Both the position numbers and the translations under genes were made by a program. The notes beneath the pieces were generated by a model. That model was not told the DNA's origin. It ran no database searches and was given only the letters and a program-made list of their open reading frames with translations. A stretch of 52,037 nucleotides of DNA from CAZMCT01 sp964564785. GTDB lineage: Bacteria > Planctomycetota > Phycisphaerae > UBA1845 > Fen-1342. The stretch is from NCBI GenBank assembly GCA_964564785.1, contig CAZMCT010000011.1:1-52037 (forward strand), given 5' to 3'. Positions 41,387 through 49,194 of this stretch are shown piece by piece. Within the stretch, counting starts at the first letter, position 1, and every line of letters starts with the position of its first letter.

Positions 41387-43003
41387 ATGCCTGCGAAACA
41401 ACTGATGTATTCCGACCGGGCCCGCCAGGAGATCCTGGCCGGCGTGCGCAAGCTCGCGCGGGCCGTCGCTTCGACGCTTGGTCCCGTCGGCCACAACGTG
41501 CTGCTCCAGAAGTCCTGGGGCGCGCCGCGCGTCACCAAGGACGGTGTCACGGTCAGCAAGGAAATCGAGCTGCCCGAGCCCTTCCAGAACATGGGCGCCA
41601 AGCTCGTCAACGAGGTCGCGAGCAAGACCAGCGACCTCGCCGGTGACGGCACCACCACCGCGACCGTTCTGGCCGAGGCCATCTACGCCGAGGGGCTCAA
41701 GAACGTCACGGCCGGCGCCAACCCGATGAGCCTCAAGCGCGGCATCGACGCGGCCGTGCAGATCGCCGTCGACGAGATCAAGAAGCAGTCGGTCAAGGTC
41801 CGCGGCAAGGACGACATCGCCAAGGTGGCCACCATCAGCGCCAACGGCGACCGCACGGTGGGCGTGATCCTCTCCGACGCGTTCGAGAAGGTCGGGCAGG
41901 ACGGCGTGATCGAGATCGAAGAGGGCAAGGGCACCGAGACCACGTGGGAGCACGTGGAGGGCATGCAGTTCGACAAGGGCTTCATCTCGCCCTACTTCAT
42001 CACCAACCCCGCGACGCTCGAGGCCGCCCTCGACGACCCCTACATCCTGATCTACGAGAAGAAGATCACCTCGATCCGCGACCTCATCCCGCTGCTCGAG
42101 AAGGTCCTCAACGTCGGCAAGCCGCTGCTGGTCATCGCCGAGGACCTCGAGGGCGAGGCCCTGGCCACGCTGGTGGTCAACAAGCTCCGCGGCACGGTCA
42201 ACGTCTGTGCGGTCAAGGCGCCCGGCTTCGGCGACCGCCGCAAAGCCCTGCTGGGCGACATCGCCACCGTCACCGGCGGGCAGTTCCTCAGCGAGGACAC
42301 GGGCACGAAGCTCGAGAATGTCGAGCTCGACATGCTCGGCCGCGCCAAGCGCGTCGTCGTCACCAAGGACGACACGACGATCATCGAGGGTGCGGGCAAG
42401 AAGAAGGATATCCAGGCCCGCATCGAGCAGATCCGCATGCAGATCGAGAAGACCACCAGCGACTACGACCGCGAGAAGCTTCAGGAGCGGTTGGCCAAGC
42501 TCACCGGCGGCGTGGCCCTGGTCCACGTCGGCGGCGCGACCGAAATCGAGGTCAAGGAGCGCAAGGATCTGGTGGACGATGCGTTCCACGCCACCAAGGC
42601 CGCGGCCGAGGAGGGGGTCGTGCCGGGCGGCGGCGTGGCGTATCTCCAGGCGATCAAGCCCGTGCTGAGCGCCGCGAAGACCGTCGAGGGCGACGAGGCC
42701 ACCGGCTACCGCATCGTCGCTCGCGCCCTCGAGTTCCCCGCCCGCCAGATCGCCGAGAACGCCGGCGAGGACGGCGGCGTCGTGGTCCAGGAAATCCTGA
42801 GCCGCGGCAAGAACTTCGGGTATGATGCCGCCAAGGGCGAGTACGTCGACATGTTCGAGGCCGGGATCATCGATCCCGCCAAGGTCGCCCGCATCGCCCT
42901 CCAGAATGCGGCCAGCGTGGCCGGCCTGATGCTCACCACCGACGTGCTGTGCACCGAATTCAAGGAAGACAAGCACGAGAAGATCGAGGGCGCGACCCGG
43001 TAA
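41387..43003 (+). CDS. groL: 60-kDa chaperonin GroEL (copy 2, no GGM tail)
   Basis: 538 aa. GDGTTTATVLAEAIYAEG, VEGMQFDKGFISPYF and VVPGGGVAYLQA are intact, so ATPase function is expected. The C-terminus ends EFKEDKHEKIEGATR and lacks the Gly-Met repeats of copy 1. Tail loss alters chamber properties in model GroELs; here it suggests a specialised chaperonin. ATG 41387; a weak GAGGT upstream. Groups with dnaJ and grpE downstream. Confidence 0.95.
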   Translation: MPAKQLMYSDRARQEILAGVRKLARAVASTLGPVGHNVLLQKSWGAPRVTKDGVTVSKEIELPEPFQNMGAKLVNEVASKTSDLAGDGTTTATVLAEAIYAEGLKNVTAGANPMSLKRGIDAAVQIAVDEIKKQSVKVRGKDDIAKVATISANGDRTVGVILSDAFEKVGQDGVIEIEEGKGTETTWEHVEGMQFDKGFISPYFITNPATLEAALDDPYILIYEKKITSIRDLIPLLEKVLNVGKPLLVIAEDLEGEALATLVVNKLRGTVNVCAVKAPGFGDRRKALLGDIATVTGGQFLSEDTGTKLENVELDMLGRAKRVVVTKDDTTIIEGAGKKKDIQARIEQIRMQIEKTTSDYDREKLQERLAKLTGGVALVHVGGATEIEVKERKDLVDDAFHATKAAAEEGVVPGGGVAYLQAIKPVLSAAKTVEGDEATGYRIVARALEFPARQIAENAGEDGGVVVQEILSRGKNFGYDAAKGEYVDMFEAGIIDPAKVARIALQNAASVAGLMLTTDVLCTEFKEDKHEKIEGATR

Positions 43004-43125
43004 GTGATCGGTGGTGCGGGCGTTGCGCCCGGTCACCTTGTTGCGTCAGTCGAAGTCGTCTGCCAGGGGCGCTCGCGCGTGCGGCCGCCCCTGATTCGTT
43101 GAGCGGCCTGCTCGACGCCGTCCGA

Positions 43126-43131
43126 TAGAAT
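43126..43131 (+). promoter_or_regulatory. Possible -10 element for dnaJ
   Basis: TAGAAT, 36 bases before the GTG start; the nearest -35-like TTGAGC is 21 bases away, too far for a standard promoter. Confidence 0.25.
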
Positions 43132-43166
43132 AAGCTGTCGCGGCCCCCCGGGGGCCTGTTGAGACC

Positions 43167-44312
43167 GTGGTGACGACGAAGCGCGACTACTACGAAGTAC
43201 TCGGCCTCTCGCGGCAGGCGTCGCCGGACGAGATCAAGAGCGCCTACCGCAAGGCCGCGCTGCGCTATCACCCCGACCGCAACAAGGCCCCCGACGCCGA
43301 GCAGCGCTTCAAGGAGGCGGCCGAGGCGTACGCGGTGCTGTCCGACCCGGACAAGCGCAGCCGCTACGACCGCTTCGGACACGCGGGGCTCAACGGCGCC
43401 GGCGTCCAGGACTTCTCCGGGATGGGCGTGGACGACATCTTCAGCATCTTCAACGACCTGTTCGGCGGCGCGTTCGGAGGGACGTTTCAACGGGCCGCGG
43501 CGCCGGACCGCGGCGTCGACATCGAGGCGGTGCTGGAGGTCGAGCTGGGCGAGGTTCTCACCGGCGTCGAGAAAACCATTCAGTTCGTGCGGGCTGACTT
43601 CTGCGAGCACTGCCAGGGGCAGGGCAGCGAGCCCGGCACGAAGCGTCGCAACTGCCCGACCTGCGGCGGCTACGGCCAGGTCGAGCGGCAGACCTCCATG
43701 GGCTTCTTCATCACCCGCAGCGTAGTGGAGTGCCCCCAGTGCCGTGGCCGCGGCTGGTTGTCCGAACGCGACTGCCGGCAGTGCCGGGGCAGCGGCCGGG
43801 CCACCCGGGAGCGGCAGATCAGCGTCAAAGTGCCCGCGGGCGTGCATGACGGGCAGAGCATCCGTGTGCGCGGCGAGGGTGAGCCCGGCCGGACCGGCGC
43901 GCATCGGGGCGATTTGCGGTGCGTGATCCGCGTCCGCCCGCACGAGTTCTTCCAGCGCGACGGCGATCACGTGATCTGTGTCCTGCCGATCAGCTTCACG
44001 CAGGCTGCCCTGGGCGCGCAGGTCGAGGTGCCCACGCTGACGGGGGCGGCGCCTCTGCGGATCCCGCCCGGCACGCAGTACGGCACCGTGTTCCAGCTCG
44101 CGGGCAAGGGCCTGCCCAACCTCCGCGACGGTCGCCGCGGCAACCAGGTGGTGCAGGTCGTCGTCGAGACCCCGAAGAAGCTGACCCGCGAACAGGAGGA
44201 ACTGCTCCGCAGGTTCGCCGCGACCGAGGACAAGACCGTTCTGCCCGAGTCCAAGGGCTTCCTCGAACGCTTGAAGGAGTACCTGAAGCGCGAGTCCGGT
44301 GCGGCTGAGTGA
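43167..44312 (+). CDS. dnaJ: Chaperone protein DnaJ
   Basis: 381 aa from GTG 43167 (an in-frame GTG at 43170 is also possible). J domain 7-70 with YHPDRNK (HPD intact), Gly/Phe-rich region ~75-115 (GMGVDDIFSIFNDLFGG), four zinc motifs CEHCQGQG, CPTCGGYG, CPQCRGRG and CRQCRGSG (~148-218), then the two C-terminal beta domains. Type I (class A) DnaJ, recruits clients and stimulates DnaK. No dnaK is in the window. Followed 22 bases later by grpE. Confidence 0.93.
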   Translation: MVTTKRDYYEVLGLSRQASPDEIKSAYRKAALRYHPDRNKAPDAEQRFKEAAEAYAVLSDPDKRSRYDRFGHAGLNGAGVQDFSGMGVDDIFSIFNDLFGGAFGGTFQRAAAPDRGVDIEAVLEVELGEVLTGVEKTIQFVRADFCEHCQGQGSEPGTKRRNCPTCGGYGQVERQTSMGFFITRSVVECPQCRGRGWLSERDCRQCRGSGRATRERQISVKVPAGVHDGQSIRVRGEGEPGRTGAHRGDLRCVIRVRPHEFFQRDGDHVICVLPISFTQAALGAQVEVPTLTGAAPLRIPPGTQYGTVFQLAGKGLPNLRDGRRGNQVVQVVVETPKKLTREQEELLRRFAATEDKTVLPESKGFLERLKEYLKRESGAAE

Positions 44313-44334
44313 TGTCCGGACACCGAGTAATGCC

Positions 44335-44925
44335 ATGACAGCCGGAAGTGACAACCACGTCGAGGTGCCGACAGCGGCCGAGGCCAACGTCGCGGCCGCG
44401 GCCCACCCTGATGCGCCGCCGGTCGACACCGCGGCCGCCGAGCCCGCCGCAGACCTGCAACGCGAGCTCCAGGAGCTGCGCGACAGGAACCTGCGGCTGA
44501 TGGCCGAGGTGCAGAACCTACAGAAGCGCACCCAGCGCGACAAGCTGGAAGCGGTCCGCTTCGCCCAGGCCGACTTCGCCCGTGATCTGCTGGTCGTGCT
44601 CGACGATTTCGACCGTACGCTCGAAGCCGCCCGCACGGCCGCTGATCCGTCAGCTCTCGCCGACGGTGTGCGGATCGTGCGGGAGCACCTGGCGAAGATC
44701 CTCCGCACGCACGGCATCACGCCGATCGAGGCCGTCGGTCGACCGTTCGACCCCGACTTGCACGAGGCCGTCCTCCAGCAACCGAGCCCCGAGCAACCCG
44801 CCGGCCACGTGGTGCAGGAGCTCGCCCGGGGCTATCGAATGCATGAGCGCGTGTTGCGGCCGGCGCGTGTGATCGTGTCGGCGGGGCCGGTTACCACCCC
44901 GCCGGAGCCGGAAAAGGAGTCCTGA
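44335..44925 (+). CDS. grpE: Nucleotide exchange factor GrpE
   Basis: 196 aa from ATG 44335 (MTAGSDNHVEV). An acidic/Ala-rich N-terminus, then a long coiled coil (~45-85, LQRELQELRDRNLRLMAEVQN in part), DFARDLLVVLDDFDRTLEAA and the C-terminal beta domain with FDPDLHEAVLQQ and VVQELARGYRMHERVLRPARVIV (in part), all typical of GrpE. Releases ADP from DnaK. Its stop overlaps the next ATG (TGATG). Confidence 0.92.
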   Translation: MTAGSDNHVEVPTAAEANVAAAAHPDAPPVDTAAAEPAADLQRELQELRDRNLRLMAEVQNLQKRTQRDKLEAVRFAQADFARDLLVVLDDFDRTLEAARTAADPSALADGVRIVREHLAKILRTHGITPIEAVGRPFDPDLHEAVLQQPSPEQPAGHVVQELARGYRMHERVLRPARVIVSAGPVTTPPEPEKES

Positions 44926-45299
44926 TGCCCACCTACGAATACCGCTGCACCGCGTGTGACCACGAGTTCGAGCAGTACCAATCAATTACCGCGGAACCGC
45001 TGAAGAAGTGCCCCGCCTGCGGCCGGGCGCGGCTGGCGCGGCTTCTCGGTGCGGGAGGCGGCGTGCTGTTCAAGGGTTCGGGTTTCTACCAGACCGACTA
45101 CCGCAGCGAGTCCTACCGCAAGGCCGCCGCGGCCGAGAAGAACGGCGGCCAGTCCAACGCCGGAAAAAGCCCCACCGCCGACAAGCCCGCCGCCGAGAAG
45201 CCCGCCGCCGACAAGCCCGCCGCCGAGAAGCCCGCTACGGCGCCGGGGCGCGCCAAGTCGGCGCGGGCGTCGGCTGAGCGGAAAGTCGCGTCGAGCTGA
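44925..45299 (+). CDS. FmdB-family zinc-ribbon protein with Lys/Pro/Ala tandem repeat tail
   Basis: 124 aa. N-terminal FmdB zinc ribbon: MPTYEYRCTACDHEFE and KKCPACGRARLARLLG, then FKGSGFYQTDY, matching the family's SGFYxTDY ending. The C-terminal half is a tandem repeat of DKPAAEKPA (DNA unit ~30 bases, 45180-45235), likely disordered and cationic. Role unknown; overlapping start with grpE suggests coupling to the chaperone operon. Confidence 0.82.
   Translation: MPTYEYRCTACDHEFEQYQSITAEPLKKCPACGRARLARLLGAGGGVLFKGSGFYQTDYRSESYRKAAAAEKNGGQSNAGKSPTADKPAAEKPAADKPAAEKPATAPGRAKSARASAERKVASS
45180..45235. repeat. Short tandem repeat in the FmdB-family gene
   Basis: Two copies of a 30-base unit, GACAAGCCCGCCGCCGAGAAG..., encode DKPAAEKPAA. 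Confidence 0.7.
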
Positions 45300-45320
45300 C
45301 GGCGCGGCCACGGAGCGCCC

Positions 45321-45421
45321 GTTGAAAAAGGAGAACGGCACCGCAGGAGTGGCTGTTGGCGCTCCCGCGATGCCGGTTTGGCGCGGAGCCAGTCCCCGTT
45401 TTCAACCAGTTCCCTTTTTCC
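45321..45421. repeat. GTTGAAAAAGG dispersed repeat, copy 2
   Basis: GTTGAAAAAGGAGAACGGCA at the left and GGAGCCAGTCCCCGTTTTCAAC at the right (45385-45406, in parts), with a further TCCCTTTTTCCAGCGG. Matches copy 1 at 38771-38900 over about 85 bases including GGCTGTTGGCG and TTTGGCGCGGAGCCAG. Confidence 0.7.
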
Positions 45422-45491
45422 AGCGGCCTCCCAGGGTGGCACGGTCCGGACGTCGCCGCCGCGACGTCCGGGCGGTGATCACGCCGGGGGG

Positions 45492-45501
45492 NNNNNNNNN
45501 N
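45492..45501. other. Assembly gap (10 N)
   Basis: Ten N. The uniform length of both N runs is the convention for a scaffold gap of unknown size, so true distance and order around it are not known. Confidence 0.95.
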
Positions 45502-45595
45502 TTATGCCGTATTCGATCTCGGGGTAGCCGTGTCGAGAGTGGTAGCTGACGCCGTCGGCTTCGCGCACGGTGGAAAATCGGCCGTGGAGCGGCAT
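45502..45595 (-). CDS. Possible N-terminal fragment of an unidentified protein, cut by the gap
   Basis: On the minus strand, ATG 45595 opens MPLHGRFSTVREADGV, then SYHSRHGYPEIEYGI up to the N run. The residue mix looks like real protein rather than GC-rich noise. No family recognised. The codons just before it (GVITAG) come from a GATCACCGCC sequence like the REP head. Confidence 0.25.
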
Positions 45596-45812
45596 TGCAA
45601 TGGTGCCGGCGGTGATCACGCCGGTCGGCCGCGGCGGGCCGCCGGCGGCCGATGCCCTGCGCCGACACCACGCTTTGTCGTGGCCAGGCTGCTCGGATCG
45701 TGGCAGCGCTGCTGCGGCCCCTGTCGCCCCCTCGCGGCCGCGCGCACCGTGCCCATCCGCGGTCGCTATAATAGCGCGTGCCGTGTCCGGTGCGGAGCCC
45801 GGCCGCGTGGCC
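45596..45812. other. Rest of a 311-base contig between the two gaps
   Basis: No clear gene. It includes a perfect -10 hexamer TATAAT on the plus strand at 45767-45772, close to a GTG at 45778, as in the leaderless starts elsewhere, but the reading frame is cut by the second gap. Confidence 0.3.
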
Positions 45813-45822
45813 NNNNNNNNNN
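45813..45822. other. Assembly gap (10 N)
   Basis: Second ten-N run; see 45492-45501. Confidence 0.95.
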
Positions 45823-45980
45823 GCAATGCGGTGGACGATCTCAACGGTGTGCGCTGCACCCTGATCGACAACGGCATGCCGTGCGTGGTGATGCGAGCCG
45901 ACGCCGTCGGCGCGACCGGCTACGAGACCCGCGACGAGCTTGAATCCGGACGCTTCGCCGATCTGCGGGGCCATGCATGA
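45823..45980 (+). pseudogene. Fragment of a PrpF/4-oxalomesaconate tautomerase-like protein
   Basis: About 51 codons from the gap to TGA 45978-45980. The segment TLIDNGMPCVVMRADAVG followed by TGYETRDELES resembles the substrate-domain region of PrpF-family isomerases (usually ~350-390 aa). The stop comes where the family continues with a helical segment, so the gene is truncated at both ends: left by the assembly gap, right by an in-frame end RFADLRGHA. The stop overlaps the ABC ATPase start (ATGA). It is a remnant, or a contig join. Confidence 0.45.
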
Positions 45981-46693
45981 GTGCAGCCGATATCGAGCTG
46001 GTCGACGTGCGGAAGAACTACTACAAGGGTCGGATCGCGATTCCGGCCCTGGACGGCTTGTCCCTGCGGATCGAGGCCGGGGCGTTCGTCGCCATCATGG
46101 GCCCGAGCGGGTCAGGAAAGTCCACGCTGCTGCACCTTGTCGGCGGGCTCGACACGCCCACTTCGGGCACGGTCCGGGTCGGCAACGCGCGGCTCGATAC
46201 CATGAGTGAGCGCGAGTTGACCGCCTGGCGCAGCCGCCACGTCGGCTTCATCTTCCAAATGTACCACCTCGTTCCGGTGCTCACCGCCGCGCAGAACGTC
46301 GAGCTGCCGCTGCTGCTGTTCCACATGCCGGCGCGTGAGCGGCGGCAGCGGGTCGAGACTGCGCTGTCGATCGTCGGGCTGGCCGACCGCATGGATCACC
46401 GGCCGAGCCAGCTTTCCGGCGGCCAGGAGCAGCGCGTCGCGATCGCCCGCGCGATTGTCACCGACCCCGACGTGATTCTCGCCGACGAGCCCACCGGTGA
46501 TCTCGACGGGCGCACCTCGCAGGAGATTCTCAAGCTGCTCGATCTGCTTCACACCGATTTCCACAAGACCATCGTCATGGTGACCCACGACCCGCGGGCC
46601 GCCGGCCACGGCCAGCGCGTCCTGCACCTGGACAAGGGCGTGCTCGAGCGCGACGAGCAGAACGCGCCGCGGGCAGTGGCCGCCCCGGTGTGA
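45977..46693 (+). CDS. LolD/MacB-type ABC transporter ATPase
   Basis: 238 aa. Walker A GPSGSGKS (~40-47), Q-loop FQMYHLVPVLTA, signature LSGGQEQR, Walker B VILADEPTGDLDG, H-loop VTHDPR. ATPase of the type that works with FtsX/MacB-fold permeases to extrude lipoproteins, peptides or drugs by mechanotransmission rather than through a channel. Followed by four FtsX-fold permease genes and a membrane fusion protein, with which it forms a transport operon. ATG 45977. Confidence 0.9.
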   Translation: MSAADIELVDVRKNYYKGRIAIPALDGLSLRIEAGAFVAIMGPSGSGKSTLLHLVGGLDTPTSGTVRVGNARLDTMSERELTAWRSRHVGFIFQMYHLVPVLTAAQNVELPLLLFHMPARERRQRVETALSIVGLADRMDHRPSQLSGGQEQRVAIARAIVTDPDVILADEPTGDLDGRTSQEILKLLDLLHTDFHKTIVMVTHDPRAAGHGQRVLHLDKGVLERDEQNAPRAVAAPV

Positions 46694-46754
46694 TTTCGGC
46701 CGCCCCCGAGGCTGCTGCCCCCCGGGGGCCCTTCCAACGCCGGTGGTGAGCTGC

Positions 46755-47921
46755 ATGACGCTGACCTACGTCTTGATGCAGAACCTCAAACGCAACCGCC
46801 TGCGAACCGCACTCACGGCGACCGCGTTCGCCCTGCCGATGGCGATCTTTGTCCTCGCGCTCTCGGTCGTCGTGGGGCTCGCCGACACCGCCCGCACGCT
46901 GGCGCGCGAGCTCCGCCTCGGCGTGACCAACCGCGTTTCGCTCACCATGCTGCTGCCCGACGGCCTGCGCCGCCGGATCGAGGAGCTCGACCCCGGCCGC
47001 CAGCGGCTGCTGGCCGTCTGCGGCATGCGCTGGTTCGGCGGCCGCGTGCCCGACACGCCGGACACGCTCCAGAGCCTCGCGGCCGACGTCGACACGCTGC
47101 CGATCGTCTACAGCGACATCGGGTTGAGCGCCGCCGAGCTGGAGCACTGGAATCGCGAGCGGCGGGCGGCGATTACGGCTGCGGGCGTCGCGCGGCAGTA
47201 CGGCTGGCGCGTCGGCGACCGCGTGGTGCTCGAGAGCACCGTGCCGCCGTACCTACAGCTCGAGTTCGTGCTGGTCAAAATCTGGGAGGATGCGCCGTTC
47301 CCGACGGTGTTTTATTTCCGCCGGGATTATCTGGTCGATTCGATCGAGGCCGCGGGGGCCCCTGGCGCGGGCTGCAACATTTTCTGGGTCAAGTGCACCA
47401 GCGCCGAGAACCTGCGGGCCCTTCAGCGCGAGATCGACGCGGCCACCGCCAACAGCCCGGACGAGACGCGCAGCCAGGACGAGAACAGCTTCATCGCCGG
47501 ATTCGTGCAGGCCGTGGGCGACCTGCCCAGCCTGGCCGAGGCGATGGCCGTCGTGGTCGTGATCATCATCGCGCTCGTCGCGGGCAACGCGATGATGATG
47601 AGCTTTCGCGAGCGCACGACCGAACTGGCCGTGTTCAAGGCCATCGGCTTCCAGGCGCCCCGGGTCTTCGCGATCGTGCTTTCGGAGAGCGTGCTGCTGG
47701 CGCTGTTCGGCTCGCTGTTGGGCATTCTGCCGGTGAGCCTTGCGCTTCTGCTGATCCCCGGGCAGTATCTCGGCTGGGGTGCGTTCAGCCCGCCGCAGCT
47801 TTCGTACTGGGCCGTCTCGGGATCTCTGCTCATCGGGGTGTCCGTCGGGCTGGTGGCCGGCGCCTGGCCGGCGTATCAGGCGCTCCGGCTCCGCACCACG
47901 GACGCTCTGCGGACGGTGTGA
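46755..47921 (+). CDS. FtsX/MacB-type ABC permease (type A, copy 1)
   Basis: 388 aa from ATG 46755 (GTG 46743 also in frame). Helix 1 near 15-40 (LRTALTATAFALPMAIFVLA), a periplasmic domain of ~200 aa, then three C-terminal helices (MAVVVVIIIALVAGNAMMM etc.) as in FtsX permeases. ERTTELAVFKAIGF marks the coupling region (typical 'R.x.E.xxLKAIG'). Similar along its whole length to the permease at 49195 (MNFRDRLSEFATLRAIGF), so the two are paralogues from a duplicated pair. Confidence 0.88.
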   Translation: MTLTYVLMQNLKRNRLRTALTATAFALPMAIFVLALSVVVGLADTARTLARELRLGVTNRVSLTMLLPDGLRRRIEELDPGRQRLLAVCGMRWFGGRVPDTPDTLQSLAADVDTLPIVYSDIGLSAAELEHWNRERRAAITAAGVARQYGWRVGDRVVLESTVPPYLQLEFVLVKIWEDAPFPTVFYFRRDYLVDSIEAAGAPGAGCNIFWVKCTSAENLRALQREIDAATANSPDETRSQDENSFIAGFVQAVGDLPSLAEAMAVVVVIIIALVAGNAMMMSFRERTTELAVFKAIGFQAPRVFAIVLSESVLLALFGSLLGILPVSLALLLIPGQYLGWGAFSPPQLSYWAVSGSLLIGVSVGLVAGAWPAYQALRLRTTDALRTV

Positions 47922-47922
47922 C

Positions 47923-49107
47923 ATGGCGCTGCCGCTCGGCTATCACTGGGGCAACCTCTTCGTGCGCCGCACAACGACCGTGCTGACCGTGCTCGTGGTC
48001 GCGGCCGTGGTCGGGGCCCTGGCCTGGATTCTCGGCTTCGCGGCCGCCCTGCGCGGCTCGCTCGCGGTCGCCAGCGACAAGTACAAGGTGATTGTCATTC
48101 GTCGCGGCTCCAGCTCCGAATCCACCAGTGCCATCCCGCCCGCCGATTTCAACAAGCTCACGCAGCTCACCGGCGTAGCCCGCGATCCGACCACCGGCCA
48201 GGCGCTGCTGAGCCCCGAAATGCTGGTCCAAGTGAATCTGCCCCGCCTGCGCGACGGCGGGCGCACGGCCGCCAACGTCGCCGTCCGCGGCGTCACCGAC
48301 GTCGCCTTCCGCGTCCACCCCACCGTTCGGCCGCGCGGCGCGGTCTTCCGGCCCGGGGCGCGCGAGATCATCGTCGGCGTGCAGGCCGCCCGGCAGTTCG
48401 CCGGCCTGAACATCGGCGACACCGTCAACCTCGGCTTCGGCGACGACCGCGGGTTCACCGTCGTCGGCCACTTCACCGCCGACGGCGGCCCGCTCGAGTG
48501 CGAGATCTGGGGCTACCTGCCCGCGCTTCAGGACGCCTACCAGCGCTCCATGTACTCCTGCGCGGCGCTCCGCGTCGCACCCGACGCCGACCCCGCGGCC
48601 GTCATCGCCCAGGTGGGCGGGCCCGCCATCGGCCTGGACGCCAAGTCCGAGGCCCAGTACTGGCGCGAGCAGTCCAGCCGCATCCGGGCCTACCTCGCCA
48701 TCGTCGGCGTGCTCGTGCTGATCATGGCCGTCGCCGCGGTCCTCTCCATCGCCAACACCATGTTCGCCGCCGTTGCCGGCCGCACCCGCGAGATCGCCAT
48801 GTTGCGGACGATCGGGTTCATGCGCCGTCACATCGTGCTCGGATTCGTCCTCGAAGCCGTGCTGCTCGCGCTGCTCGGCGGCGTGCTGGGCTGCCTGGCC
48901 TGCCTGGCCTGGCTGGCGCTGGTCGGCAGCACCAAGGACATGTACGGCACCACGACATTCACCACGCTCGCGTTCGACATCCGCCTCACGCCGTCCATCG
49001 CCGCCCTGTGCCTGGCTCTGGTGGCGGTGGTCGGGGCGGCCGGGGCCCTGGTGCCGGCGTGGCGGGCCTCGCGGGTGCAGGCCGTCGCCGCGCTGCGTGA
49101 AGGCTGA
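47923..49107 (+). CDS. FtsX/MacB-type ABC permease (type B, copy 1)
   Basis: 394 aa. Starts MALPLGYHWGNLFVRRT two bases after the previous stop. Helix 1 (TVLTVLVVAAVVGALAWILG), a periplasmic domain with NVAVRGVTDVAFRVHPTVR, and three C-terminal helices around AGRTREIAMLRTIGF. It matches the permease at 50370 (MALPLYYNWRNLIARRL, NVAVRGVDDVAFAVHPEVR) very closely in plan and sequence. Confidence 0.88.
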   Translation: MALPLGYHWGNLFVRRTTTVLTVLVVAAVVGALAWILGFAAALRGSLAVASDKYKVIVIRRGSSSESTSAIPPADFNKLTQLTGVARDPTTGQALLSPEMLVQVNLPRLRDGGRTAANVAVRGVTDVAFRVHPTVRPRGAVFRPGAREIIVGVQAARQFAGLNIGDTVNLGFGDDRGFTVVGHFTADGGPLECEIWGYLPALQDAYQRSMYSCAALRVAPDADPAAVIAQVGGPAIGLDAKSEAQYWREQSSRIRAYLAIVGVLVLIMAVAAVLSIANTMFAAVAGRTREIAMLRTIGFMRRHIVLGFVLEAVLLALLGGVLGCLACLAWLALVGSTKDMYGTTTFTTLAFDIRLTPSIAALCLALVAVVGAAGALVPAWRASRVQAVAALREG

Positions 49108-49119
49108 GGTCGGCCCCGC

Positions 49120-49125
49120 TATGAT
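49120..49125 (+). promoter_or_regulatory. Possible internal promoter between the permease pairs
   Basis: TATGAT 70 bases before GTG 49195, with GTGAAG 17 bases upstream (3 of 6 to TTGACA). Weak. Confidence 0.25.
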
Positions 49126-49194
49126 CGTGCCTCGCGCGGCGTCCCCGCGGCGATCCGCGACCGGTCAGCCCCGCGGGACCCGCTCCGGTGATCG

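Noticed and set aside
38992..43036. Long open frames antisense to the groEL genes (896 and 600 codons)
   Set aside because: Shadow frames of two clear groEL genes; no independent start signals.
45570..45980. A 136-codon protein spanning the second N run
   Set aside because: Only the part after the gap is protein-like (PrpF family); the part before is unrelated and joined only by N.
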